DNA of 64,000 nucleotides from Ameyamaea chiangmaiensis (GTDB lineage Bacteria; Pseudomonadota; Alphaproteobacteria; Acetobacterales; Acetobacteraceae). The translations under genes were made by a program, and so were the position numbers. Within the stretch, counting starts at the first letter, position 1; each line of letters begins with the position of its first letter. The stretch covers positions 62,001-126,000 of the forward strand of contig NZ_BAPT01000057.1 of assembly GCF_025995235.1 (NCBI RefSeq), given 5' to 3'. The notes below the pieces were generated by a model that was not told where the DNA came from, made no database searches, and saw only the letters and a program-made list of their open reading frames with translations. Of this stretch, positions 33,036-41,132 are shown one piece after another.

Positions 33036-33485
33036 TCAGAACGAGGCGCAGCCTGGCGTTATGACCAGCCCGACCGATTGCTGGTCGAACCGGGCGCGAT
33101 ACTCGGCGCGGATGGCCGCCAGACGTGCGGCCACCTCGGGCGTGGGTTCGGTGACGATCTGCACCAGCCGGGATTCCTCGCCGGTAACCAGTCCGCTCGT
33201 CCGGTCGCGCCATTGTCCATGGGCGGCGAGGATGCTCAGCCCGTCCGGGAAACGCGGGGTCACGGAGCGGGCGAGAAACCCGGCCCAGTCGTCATCGGTG
33301 ACGGGTCGCCCGTCGGGGCGGGAAAGCCCGAACATCAGGGTCGCGGTCATCTGTTCGTGCGTGCCGAAGCGCGTGCAGGTCATCGCGGCCTCGTCCGGCG
33401 CCGCGCAGTCCGCCAGCACGGGCGCAAGCACCATGGCGGCCCCGAATGTCCCCCGGCGAAGGCCGCTGATGACCGTGCGGATCAT
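33036..33485 (-). CDS. DUF3574-family predicted secreted protein
   Basis: This 149-residue protein starts in an ATGA overlap with the upstream Nudix gene stop. A hydrophobic N-terminus (TFGAAMVLAPVLADCAAP) suggests a signal peptide. Its Cys27 resembles a lipobox, but Asp at -1 is atypical. The body, CTRFGTHEQMTATLMFGLSRPDGRPVTDDDWAGFLARSVTPRFPDGLSILAAHGQWRD, matches the DUF3574 pattern. The function is not known. It is convergent with the exporter ATPase gene. Confidence 0.75.
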   Translation of the reverse strand: MIRTVISGLRRGTFGAAMVLAPVLADCAAPDEAAMTCTRFGTHEQMTATLMFGLSRPDGRPVTDDDWAGFLARSVTPRFPDGLSILAAHGQWRDRTSGLVTGEESRLVQIVTEPTPEVAARLAAIRAEYRARFDQQSVGLVITPGCASF

Positions 33486-34321
33486 GCAAGCGGCCCCCGC
33501 AAGCCCCGGGCGAGCGCCTGACCGGCCGGACCACGCGGGTCGATCAGGCCGCGCCGCAGAAACAGATCGATCAGGACCAGCGTCACGTTGAACTTGAACT
33601 GATCGGTGTCGCGCACCAGCCGGGCGGCTTCGGGCAAGGGGATCAGCTCGAACGCGACCACCTCGCCGTCGGCGGGAACGGGCTGAAAATCTTCGGGCAG
33701 GACCAGATCGTAGCAGGACAGGATGTCGCGCCGCAGTCCTTCGGGCCGGTCCATGGTGTAGGTGATGGTGCCGACCGGCGTGGCCGTTTCCGCCAGATCG
33801 GCCGGAATGCTGGCTTCCTCGGCCGCTTCCTTCGTCAGGGCGCCGCGCGCGTCCAGTCCAGCGGGAATGCCGCCCGCCACCAGATGATCGAGCTTGCCGG
33901 GATCCAGACGCTTGTTCATGGCGCGCCGCCCGATCCACAGCCACGGACCGTCGGCGCGTTCGACCAGCCCGTTCATGTGCACGCCCTGGGCCAGCAGGCC
34001 GAACAGCGGCAACGCGCCTCGGTCGATGCGCCCCAGCGGAGGCGCGCCCGGGGAGGCGATCACGTCGAACAACTCGGCATGCGTGCGATAGAGCCCCTCG
34101 TCGGCGAGTGCGGCGCCCAGTGCTTCCAGGCCCTCGCCGGACGGGATCGCAAAGGACTCTCCCGCGCGGCCGAGTCCCCGACGTTCCAGCGCGGGAGCCA
34201 GTCCGGGTGCGATCCACCCGATGGTACGGCCCGCGACAAGGAAGGGCGTGCGGTCGCCCGGCAGCCGCGCGGTGTTCGCGGCCGTGATATGTCGGGCGTA
34301 CCCGTCGAGCGCATCGGGCAT
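33482..34321 (-). CDS. Nudix hydrolase with N-terminal DUF4743 domain
   Basis: In this 279-residue protein, residues about 1-115 form the DUF4743 region that accompanies thiamine-pyrophosphokinase-related Nudix proteins, and residues about 120-260 form the Nudix fold. The Nudix box reads GIPAGLDARGALTKEAAEEASI. The metal-binding EE core is kept, but Asp replaces the first Glu and Lys replaces the Arg of G-x5-E-x7-R-E. Relatives in yeast and plants hydrolyse damaged thiamine diphosphate, so a similar housecleaning role is a reasonable inference. The start at 34321 is the first ATG with family support. The DUF3574 gene overlaps its stop. Confidence 0.8.
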   Translation of the reverse strand: MPDALDGYARHITAANTARLPGDRTPFLVAGRTIGWIAPGLAPALERRGLGRAGESFAIPSGEGLEALGAALADEGLYRTHAELFDVIASPGAPPLGRIDRGALPLFGLLAQGVHMNGLVERADGPWLWIGRRAMNKRLDPGKLDHLVAGGIPAGLDARGALTKEAAEEASIPADLAETATPVGTITYTMDRPEGLRRDILSCYDLVLPEDFQPVPADGEVVAFELIPLPEAARLVRDTDQFKFNVTLVLIDLFLRRGLIDPRGPAGQALARGLRGPLA

Positions 34322-34464
34322 GGGTCTGGGTGTCCTTACGGCCTTTGGCGTGGCGTCAGGGATAGGGCCGTGGTCGTGGCGCTGACAATCCCCGCGCTGT
34401 CGGTGCAGGGCGGTTTTCACGCCCGCGCGGTTGCAATCGCCTCCGCGCGTGTCACATTCCCCGC

Positions 34465-36369
34465 ATGAGACCCACGCAAAAGCTTGCCGATCGTGCCGGC
34501 GTCCCGGAGCCCGGCATACCGGCGGCTTCACCTCGTTCCGTGTGGGCCACGATCGGCGATCTGCTTCCCTATCTCTGGCCGCGTGACAGCGTTGCCCTGC
34601 GCGCGCGCGTGGTCCTGGCCGTGGTCCTGCTGGTCGCGGCCAAAGTCGCGACACTGTATGTGCCCTATGTCTTCAGCCGGGCGGTGGACGCCCTGTCGGG
34701 ATGGCAGACCCTGGCCCCGGTGCTGACGCCGGTGGCGCTGGTGCTGGCCTATGGGGCTCTGCGGGTCGCGTCGGCGGCGTTCGGGGAGCTTCGTGACATT
34801 CTGTTCGCGCCGGTGCGCTTTCGCGTCAGCCGTGTGATCGCGATGCAGAGTTTCCGCCACATGCACCAACTCTCGCTACGCTTTCATCTTGACCGCCAGA
34901 CGGGCGCGGTCACGCGTGCGATCGACCGCGGCACCGAGGGAATCGAGACGCTGCTGCGCGTGGGGGTGTTCAGCATCGTGCCGACGTTGCTGGAGGCGGC
35001 GATGGTCATCGGCGTCATCTGGCATCTGTTCGGCCTGTCCTATGCCGCGCTGATGGTCATGGCGGTCGCGGCCTATGTCGGCTTCACGCTGCTGTTCACG
35101 TCGTGGCGCATGCGCATCCGGCGGCGAATGAACGACATCAATGCCGAGGCCAGCAACAAGGCGCTCGATTCGCTGCTGAATTACGAGACGGTCAAGTATT
35201 TCGGCAATGAGCGGCACGAGGAGCGGCGCTATGACGAGGCACAGGCGCGCTACGAACGTGCCGCCGTCAGCACCCAGCTGTCGTTGAACGGCCTGAACAT
35301 CGGCCAGGCGGTGATCATCGCGGTCGCCCTGACGGCTGTCATGCTGATGGCCGCCCATGACGTGGAAGCCGGGCGGTACGGGGTCGGCCGCTTTGTGCTG
35401 GTCAACACCTATTTGATGCAGCTGTACCTGCCGCTCAATTTCCTGGGCTCGGTCTATGCCGCGTTACGGACGTCGTTCGTGGATATGGAACACATGTTCG
35501 CCCTGATGAACGAAGCCGCCGAGGTGACCGACCCGGCGCGGCCTCGCCCGCTGGCCGCCCGGCTGGACCAGGCGCCAGCGGCCTCGGTCCGGTTCGAGGA
35601 CGTCCGCTTCGGCTACCGCCCATCGCGCGAGATCCTGCACGGGGTCAGTTTCTCGGTGCCGACCGGGGGCCATGTGGCCGTGGTCGGCGCGACGGGGGCG
35701 GGGAAATCGACGCTCTCGCGGCTGCTGTTCCGGTTTTACGACGTGACCTCCGGGCGCGTGCTGGTCGATGGTCATGATGTGCGGGACTACACCCAAGCCG
35801 ATCTGAGGGCGGCGATCGGCGTCGTGCCGCAGGACACGGTACTGTTCAACGACACCATCGGCTACAACATCGCCTACGGGCGAATCGGCGCCAGCCGGGA
35901 GGAGGTCGAGAATGCCGCCCGGCTGGCCCAGATCCATGATTTCATCATCAGTCTGCCGGAGGGGTATGACACGACGGTCGGCGAGCGCGGCCTGAAACTG
36001 TCCGGCGGCGAAAAGCAGCGCGTCGCGATCGCGCGGACGATCCTGAAGAATCCGCGCGTTCTGCTGCTGGACGAGGCCACCAGCGCGCTCGATACCCAGA
36101 CCGAGCGTGACATCCAGTCCGCGCTGCGGACTGTGTCGCGTCATCGCACGACCATCGTGATCGCCCATCGCCTGTCGACCGTGATCGACGCGGACGAGAT
36201 CCTCGTGATGGCGGACGGCCGGATCGTGGAGCGCGGACCCCACGCCCGTCTTCTGGCTGCTGGCGGTTTGTACGCCCGCATGTGGGCCAGCCAGTCGCAC
36301 GAGAATGACCCGGATCGGGGTGGAGACACATCCCGCGACCGTATCGACGCGGAGGTTCAGCCGGTCTGA
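34465..36369 (+). CDS. atmA: Atm1-type ABC exporter (fused membrane and ATPase domains)
   Basis: The 634-residue half-transporter has six membrane segments (about 45-345), including the Atm1-like stretch RFHLDRQTGAVTRAIDRGTEGIETLLR, then an ATPase domain. That domain shows Walker A GATGAGKST, signature LSGGEKQRV, Walker B VLLLDEATSALD and switch His in IAHRLST. Mitochondrial Atm1 and its alphaproteobacterial homologues export glutathione-linked sulphur, Fe-S precursors or metal complexes. The SUF operon lies 11 kb downstream. An 87-residue unknown protein follows 47 bases later. Confidence 0.9.
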   Translation: MRPTQKLADRAGVPEPGIPAASPRSVWATIGDLLPYLWPRDSVALRARVVLAVVLLVAAKVATLYVPYVFSRAVDALSGWQTLAPVLTPVALVLAYGALRVASAAFGELRDILFAPVRFRVSRVIAMQSFRHMHQLSLRFHLDRQTGAVTRAIDRGTEGIETLLRVGVFSIVPTLLEAAMVIGVIWHLFGLSYAALMVMAVAAYVGFTLLFTSWRMRIRRRMNDINAEASNKALDSLLNYETVKYFGNERHEERRYDEAQARYERAAVSTQLSLNGLNIGQAVIIAVALTAVMLMAAHDVEAGRYGVGRFVLVNTYLMQLYLPLNFLGSVYAALRTSFVDMEHMFALMNEAAEVTDPARPRPLAARLDQAPAASVRFEDVRFGYRPSREILHGVSFSVPTGGHVAVVGATGAGKSTLSRLLFRFYDVTSGRVLVDGHDVRDYTQADLRAAIGVVPQDTVLFNDTIGYNIAYGRIGASREEVENAARLAQIHDFIISLPEGYDTTVGERGLKLSGGEKQRVAIARTILKNPRVLLLDEATSALDTQTERDIQSALRTVSRHRTTIVIAHRLSTVIDADEILVMADGRIVERGPHARLLAAGGLYARMWASQSHENDPDRGGDTSRDRIDAEVQPV

Positions 36370-36416
36370 CCGCGCCCAGGGCGGCCCGTTGAACACGACA
36401 CAAGGAGACGAGATCC

Positions 36417-36680
36417 ATGCATGACGCCCACGCCCCTGACGGGCAGTTGCCCCCCGAACTGAGCCAGTGTGGCGAGATGGTCGATCGGATGATCGCCCAC
36501 CTGCTGAACGAGGAGATGCCGCCATTCGCCATCGCCTCGGCCCTTCTGGGCGGTGCGCTCGGGCTGCTGGCGCGCACGATGGACCGCGACGCGATGTTGC
36601 GGCTGCTGGATAATGCCGCGCGCAATGTGCGCGAGGGGGGGCTCGACCCGCATGCGGACGTGCCCGCGCGCACGAGTTAG
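36417..36680 (+). CDS. Small helical protein of unknown function downstream of the Atm1-type exporter
   Basis: This 87-residue protein is preceded by a good ribosome-binding site (AAGGAG). It is predominantly helical (CGEMVDRMIAHLLNEEMPPFAIASALLGGALGLLARTMDRDAMLRLLDNAARNVREG). The central hydrophobic stretch FAIASALLGGALGLLA could be a membrane segment or a buried helix. I do not recognise the family. Its close spacing behind the exporter suggests cotranscription and perhaps an accessory role. Confidence 0.6.
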   Translation: MHDAHAPDGQLPPELSQCGEMVDRMIAHLLNEEMPPFAIASALLGGALGLLARTMDRDAMLRLLDNAARNVREGGLDPHADVPARTS

Positions 36681-36722
36681 GCGCGAAGCCGGCGCGCGGA
36701 TCGGGGAATCGGCGCTTCGGAC

Positions 36723-36751
36723 TTGACGGCGGTGCCCGGCTTCTGCATAAG
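36723..36751 (+). promoter_or_regulatory. Candidate sigma-70 promoter of rpmB
   Basis: TTGACG (36723-36728) and CATAAG (36746-36751) are separated by 17 bases. The 14-base block at 36716-36729 (TTCGGACTTGACGG) recurs exactly at the candidate sufR promoter. Transcription would start about 65 bases before rpmB. Confidence 0.55.
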
Positions 36752-36821
36752 CCGCCCCTTATCTCGACGATGGTTTGCCGGGCATTGCGCCTCGGCTCTA
36801 ATGATACCGAGGAACGAAAAG

Positions 36822-37124
36822 ATGTCGCGTCGCTGCCAGATCACCGGCAAGGGCGTGCTGACCGGAAACAACGTCAGCCACGCCAACAACAAGTCCCGCC
36901 GCCGTTTCCTGCCCAACCTGCAGGAAATCTCGCTGCTGTCCGAGACGCTGGGTTCGTCCGTGCGCATGCGCGTCAGCACCAACGGGATCCGCACCGTTGA
37001 GCATAACGGCGGTCTGGACGCGTTCCTGCTGTCGACGCCGAACCGCAAGCTGCCGCTCGAGGCGCAGACCATCAAGCGCCGCATCCTGAAGGCGCAGGAA
37101 AAGAAGGCCGACGCTCCGGCGTAA
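36822..37124 (+). CDS. rpmB: 50S ribosomal protein L28
   Basis: This 100-residue protein begins MSRRCQITGKGVLTGNNVSHANNKSRRRF, the standard alphaproteobacterial L28 start. It continues with LPNLQEISLLSETLGSSVRMRVSTNGIRT. The zinc-binding cysteine pair of some L28 proteins is absent apart from Cys5. It has its own promoter and precedes fusA by about 200 bases. Confidence 0.95.
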   Translation: MSRRCQITGKGVLTGNNVSHANNKSRRRFLPNLQEISLLSETLGSSVRMRVSTNGIRTVEHNGGLDAFLLSTPNRKLPLEAQTIKRRILKAQEKKADAPA

Positions 37125-37328
37125 GGCGGCCCCGCTTCGGCGGGCATCGACCCTGTGGGGCGCCTGGATCACTGATCCGGGTGCTCTGCGGGGTTGCAAA
37201 ATTCCGGGTGCTGTCGCATGTCAGCGCCTGACGTCAATGGGCCGACCTGCCGTTTGCGGCGGGTCCCGGCTCGGGCGGGCGCGATGGAGCGATCCTTTCG
37301 CGCCTGACTTGTTTTCTGGAGGTTCCCC

Positions 37329-39410
37329 GTGTCCGACGACCTGTCGAAAATCCGCAATATCGGCATTACCGCGCATATCGACGCGGGCAAGACCACCACG
37401 ACCGAGCGCATCCTGTATTACACGGGTGTTTCGCACAAGATCGGCGAGGTGCACGACGGCAACACCACGACCGACTACATGGCGCAGGAGCGTGAGCGCG
37501 GCATCACGATCACTTCGGCGGCTGTGACGTGCGAGTGGGAAAACCACCGCATCAACATCATCGACACCCCGGGCCACATCGACTTCAACATCGAAGTCAA
37601 CCGCTCGCTGCGCGTGCTCGACGGCGCGATCTTCATCATTGAGGGCGTGGCCGGCGTTCAGCCGCAGTCCGAGACGAACTGGCGTCTGGCCGACCGTTAC
37701 AACGTGCCGCGCATCATCTTCATCAACAAGCTCGACCGCACCGGCGCGGACTTCTACCGCGCGTTCGACACGCTGAAGGAGAAGCTCGACATCGTCGCGA
37801 TTCCGCTGCAGCTCCCGATCGGCACGGAGGAAAACTTCCTCGGCGTCGTCGATCTGGTCGAGATGCGCGCGATCATCTGGGAAGGCGGCGAGCTGGGCGC
37901 GAAGTTCCATTACGAAGAGATCCCGGCCGATCTGAAGGACAAGGCCGCCGAGGCGCGCGAAGCCCTTCTCGACACGGCGCTGGCCGTCGATACCGTCGCG
38001 ATGGAAGAGTATTTCGAGAAGGGTGACGTCGACGTCGCCACGCTCAAGCGCTGCATCAAGAAGGGTGCGATCTCGGGTGAGTTCCGCCCGGTCCTGTGCG
38101 GCACGGCCTTCAAGAACAAGGGCGTCCAGCCGCTGCTCGACGCGGTCATCGACTATCTGCCCGCCCCGAACGACGTCGAGGGCATCCGCATTGCCCCGCC
38201 CGAGGACGAGGAAGTCGACGAGAACACGCTGCCGATCATCCCGGTCGACCCGGACGGCAAGTTCGCCGGCCTCGCGTTCAAGATCATCAACGACAAGTAC
38301 GGCACGCTGACCTTCGTGCGCGTCTATCGTGGTGTTCTGAAGTCGGGTGATTCGGTCCTGAACACCACGAAGGGCCACAAGGAGCGTATCGGCCGCATCT
38401 TCCAGATGCACGCCGACAAGCGTCAGGAAGTCAAGGAAGTCCACGCGGGCGACATCGCGGCGTTCGTGGGCCTGAAGGACACCCAGACCGGTGACACGCT
38501 GGCCGATGCCGCCGATCCCGTGGTTCTGGAGCGCATGACGTTCCCGGTTCCGGTTATCGACATCTCGGTCGAGCCGAAGACCAAGGACGGCATCGAGAAG
38601 ATGACGCTGGCGCTGCAGAAGCTGGCGGGCGAGGATCCCTCGCTGCGTCTGAAGACGGATCAGGAAACCGGCCAGACCATTCTTTCGGGTATGGGCGAAC
38701 TGCATCTGGACATCATCATTGACCGTCTGCGCCGTGAATACGGTGTCGAGGCGAACGTCGGCGCGCCGCAGGTGGCCTATCGTGAGACGATCAGCAAGCC
38801 GCATGTCGAGACCTATACCCACAAGAAGCAGTCGGGTGGTTCGGGTCAGTTCGCCGAAGTGAAGATCGAGTTCGCCCCGCAGGAGCGTAACGACGGCATT
38901 CAGTTCGAAAACAAGGTCGTCGGCGGCACGGTGCCGAAGGAATACATCCCGGCGGTCGAAAAAGGCATCCGGATGCAGTCCAGCACGGGCGTTCTGGCCG
39001 GCTTCCCGACGGTGGACTTCAAGTTCACGCTGCTCGACGGCAAGTACCATGACGTCGACTCGTCGGCTCTGGCCTTCGAAATCGCTGCCAAGGCCTGCTT
39101 CCGTGAAGGTATGAAGAACGCCGGCCCGGTGATCCTCGAGCCGATCATGGACGTCGAGATCACGACCCCGAACGATCACGTCGGCGACGTGGTGGGCGAC
39201 CTTAACCGTCGTCGCGGCATGATCCAGAACCAGGAAACCTCGGGCTCGACCGTGATGGTGCGTGCACAGGTCCCGCTGAAGGAAATGTTCGGCTACATCT
39301 CGCATCTGCGTTCGATCACGAAGGGCCGTGCGTCCTTCACGATGCAGTTCCATCACTACGATCCGGTGCCGCGTAACGTGGCCGAGGAGATCATGACCAA
39401 GTCCGCCTGA
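37329..39410 (+). CDS. fusA: Elongation factor G
   Basis: The 693-residue GTPase drives ribosomal translocation. It starts at GTG 37329 behind GGAGG. The G motifs are intact: AHIDAGKTTTTE, RERGITITSAA, DTPGHIDF and NKLDRTGAD. Domain IV (GGSGQFAEVKIEFAP) and the C-terminal domain (VQVP-like RAQVPLKEMFGYISHLRS) are complete. It is not flanked by rpsL, rpsG or tuf as in the usual str operon, and is followed by its own strong terminator. Whether it is the only EF-G copy cannot be told from this window. Confidence 0.96.
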   Translation: MSDDLSKIRNIGITAHIDAGKTTTTERILYYTGVSHKIGEVHDGNTTTDYMAQERERGITITSAAVTCEWENHRINIIDTPGHIDFNIEVNRSLRVLDGAIFIIEGVAGVQPQSETNWRLADRYNVPRIIFINKLDRTGADFYRAFDTLKEKLDIVAIPLQLPIGTEENFLGVVDLVEMRAIIWEGGELGAKFHYEEIPADLKDKAAEAREALLDTALAVDTVAMEEYFEKGDVDVATLKRCIKKGAISGEFRPVLCGTAFKNKGVQPLLDAVIDYLPAPNDVEGIRIAPPEDEEVDENTLPIIPVDPDGKFAGLAFKIINDKYGTLTFVRVYRGVLKSGDSVLNTTKGHKERIGRIFQMHADKRQEVKEVHAGDIAAFVGLKDTQTGDTLADAADPVVLERMTFPVPVIDISVEPKTKDGIEKMTLALQKLAGEDPSLRLKTDQETGQTILSGMGELHLDIIIDRLRREYGVEANVGAPQVAYRETISKPHVETYTHKKQSGGSGQFAEVKIEFAPQERNDGIQFENKVVGGTVPKEYIPAVEKGIRMQSSTGVLAGFPTVDFKFTLLDGKYHDVDSSALAFEIAAKACFREGMKNAGPVILEPIMDVEITTPNDHVGDVVGDLNRRRGMIQNQETSGSTVMVRAQVPLKEMFGYISHLRSITKGRASFTMQFHHYDPVPRNVAEEIMTKSA

Positions 39411-39436
39411 TCGGGCGACATGGTGTCGACGGAAAG

Positions 39437-39468
39437 GCCGGTCCCCCTCGCGGGGACCGGCTTTTTTT
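39437..39468 (+). terminator. Intrinsic terminator of fusA
   Basis: A perfect ten-pair stem, GCCGGTCCCC (39437-39446) with GGGGACCGGC (39452-39461), has a five-base loop and is followed by seven T residues (39462-39468). It ends 57 bases after the fusA stop and abuts the stop codon of the convergent XRE-family gene. Confidence 0.92.
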
Positions 39469-40273
39469 ATGGCGCTCGGCCGTCGGTGACGGTGATGGGC
39501 GTCAGCGTGACGAGGCGATAGTCGGGCCACGCTGAAAAACGCAGCGTCGTCTGTTCGAACGCCAACGGGCCGTCCGTCGGATGGCGAAACCGTCGCGGTC
39601 CGCCTTCGCGCGTCAGGACGGACTGCCTTTGCCACAGGCCGGCGAACGCCGGACTGTGCGCGCAGAGTTCGGCCACCAGGGCCTCGACCTGCCGGGCGTC
39701 GGCGCGGACGCTGTCGGCACGGAACTCGGCCAGAACCCGCCACGCGGTACTGTCCCAGTGCTCCACGAAGTCACGCGCCTCCGGAGCCAGAAAGACAAAG
39801 CGCAAGAGGTTCGGGTCGCGACCGTCGAGCCATGGCCCGAACAAGTGCCGGGCCGCATCGTTGGCCGCGCACACTGTCCACAGATCATCAAGGATGTAGC
39901 AGGGCGCCTGAACCAGCAGCGGGAGCGCGCGGGCGCTGTCCGGCAGCGCGGCGGTTCGCGGACGCGCGGCGAACGGGTCTTTGAGCGCGGCGAGCGCGAA
40001 CAGATACGTGCGTTCGGCGGGTGTGAAACGGAACACCGATGCGATCCTGGCCAGAGTCGCGGCGGAACAGGCAACGTCTCGTCCCTGTTCCAGCCAGGTG
40101 TACCAGGTGGTGCTGATGCCGCAGAGCGCTGCGGCCTCTTCGCGGCGCAGGCCGGGCGTGCGGCGGCGGGACAGCGTGCCGAATATTCCCATGTCCTGTG
40201 GTGAGAGAACGGTACGCCGGGCCCGCAGGAAGTCGCCGATCGCCCGGCTTTGCTCAGGTGTCCGCTTCGTCAT
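39467..40273 (-). CDS. XRE-family regulator with MmyB-like ligand-binding domain
   Basis: The 268-residue protein has an N-terminal helix-turn-helix (about 10-80; SRRRTPGLRREEAAALCGISTTWYTWLEQGRDVACSAATLARIASVF) and a C-terminal MmyB-like domain (about 100-260; QAPCYILDDLWTVCAANDAARHLFGPW, RDFVEHWDSTAWRVLAEFR). Such regulators usually control a divergently encoded enzyme; here that is the methyltransferase at 40362. A palindrome lies in the 88-base gap between them. The start at 40273 is chosen because an upstream in-frame start would read through that palindrome. Confidence 0.87.
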   Translation of the reverse strand: MTKRTPEQSRAIGDFLRARRTVLSPQDMGIFGTLSRRRTPGLRREEAAALCGISTTWYTWLEQGRDVACSAATLARIASVFRFTPAERTYLFALAALKDPFAARPRTAALPDSARALPLLVQAPCYILDDLWTVCAANDAARHLFGPWLDGRDPNLLRFVFLAPEARDFVEHWDSTAWRVLAEFRADSVRADARQVEALVAELCAHSPAFAGLWQRQSVLTREGGPRRFRHPTDGPLAFEQTTLRFSAWPDYRLVTLTPITVTDGRAP

Positions 40274-40281
40274 GGTGGTTA

Positions 40282-40295
40282 TTATACCCGTATAA
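40282..40295. promoter_or_regulatory. Palindromic operator candidate between the XRE regulator and the methyltransferase
   Basis: TTATAC-CC-GTATAA is an inverted repeat of six-base arms with a two-base spacer, nine bases upstream of the regulator start. A third TTATAC half-site sits at 40305-40310. On the minus strand the palindrome also contains a TATAAT-like -10 element, so binding there could block the regulator's own promoter. Confidence 0.5.
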
Positions 40296-40361
40296 ATTTC
40301 AGTCTTATACCGTGCTTGGCGCCCGGTCATCCTGTGCCGTCATCAGCAGGGGAGACCAGAT

Positions 40362-41120
40362 GTGAGTACCGTCTTTATGGCCAGTCAGTATGGGGAACGC
40401 GCCGCCGACTATGTGACGAGCGCGGTCCATGCGCAGGGCGCCGATCTTGATCGGATCGAGGCGCTGGCCGCCGGGCGCGGGCTTGGCCGGGTCTTGGACC
40501 TTGGCTGCGGTGGTGGCCATGTCAGTTACCGGCTTGCGCCCCATGTCACGCAGGTCGTGGCCTGCGACGTGACGCCGCCGATGCTGCGCGCCGTCGAGCA
40601 CGAGGCGGCACAGCGGGGCCTGACGAACATCGCGACGAGCGAAGCCCCGGCGGAGCGTCTGCCTTTTTCCGACGGCATGTTCGATGGCGTGTTCTGCCGC
40701 TTCTCAACCCACCACTGGACGGACCTCGAGGCCGGTCTGCGTGAGGCCCGACGTGTGCTCGCGCCCGGCGGGATTGGCGTGTTCGTGGATGTGACGGCCC
40801 CGGCCAGCGCGATGGCCGACAGTTGGCTCCAGACGCTCGAACTGCTGCGCGACATCGCGCATGTGCGCGATTACAGCGTCGCGGAGTGGACGGGGGCGCT
40901 GACCCGTTCCGGCTTTGCGATTCGCCCCCCGAAAGCCGCGCGACTCCGTATGGCGTTCGAAAACTGGGTCGCCCGGACCCGCACGCCGGAGGAGCGGGTC
41001 GCGGCGATCCGCTCGCTCCAGCGGCAGGCACCGGCGGAGGTGACGCAGGCGCTGGCCATCGAGTCGGATGGCAGCTTCACACTCGATGTCTCGACTTTCG
41101 AGGTCGAGCCGGCCGGCTGA
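40362..41120 (+). CDS. Class I SAM-dependent methyltransferase (UbiE/Methyltransf_11-like)
   Basis: This 252-residue protein starts at GTG 40362 behind GGGGAGA. It has the SAM-binding motifs VLDLGCGGGHVSYRLA (motif I), ACDVTPPML (acidic loop), PFSDGMFDGVFCRFSTHHW (post I/II) and LAPGGIGVFVDVTAP (motif III). The substrate is unknown; it is a small-molecule type rather than an RNA type. The divergent XRE regulator and shared operator suggest inducible expression. Confidence 0.86.
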   Translation: MSTVFMASQYGERAADYVTSAVHAQGADLDRIEALAAGRGLGRVLDLGCGGGHVSYRLAPHVTQVVACDVTPPMLRAVEHEAAQRGLTNIATSEAPAERLPFSDGMFDGVFCRFSTHHWTDLEAGLREARRVLAPGGIGVFVDVTAPASAMADSWLQTLELLRDIAHVRDYSVAEWTGALTRSGFAIRPPKAARLRMAFENWVARTRTPEERVAAIRSLQRQAPAEVTQALAIESDGSFTLDVSTFEVEPAG

Positions 41121-41132
41121 GGCGGCGGGGTG

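Noticed and set aside
37221..39743. Open minus-strand frame of 840 codons
   Set aside because: It is exactly antisense to fusA, whose G motifs are intact.
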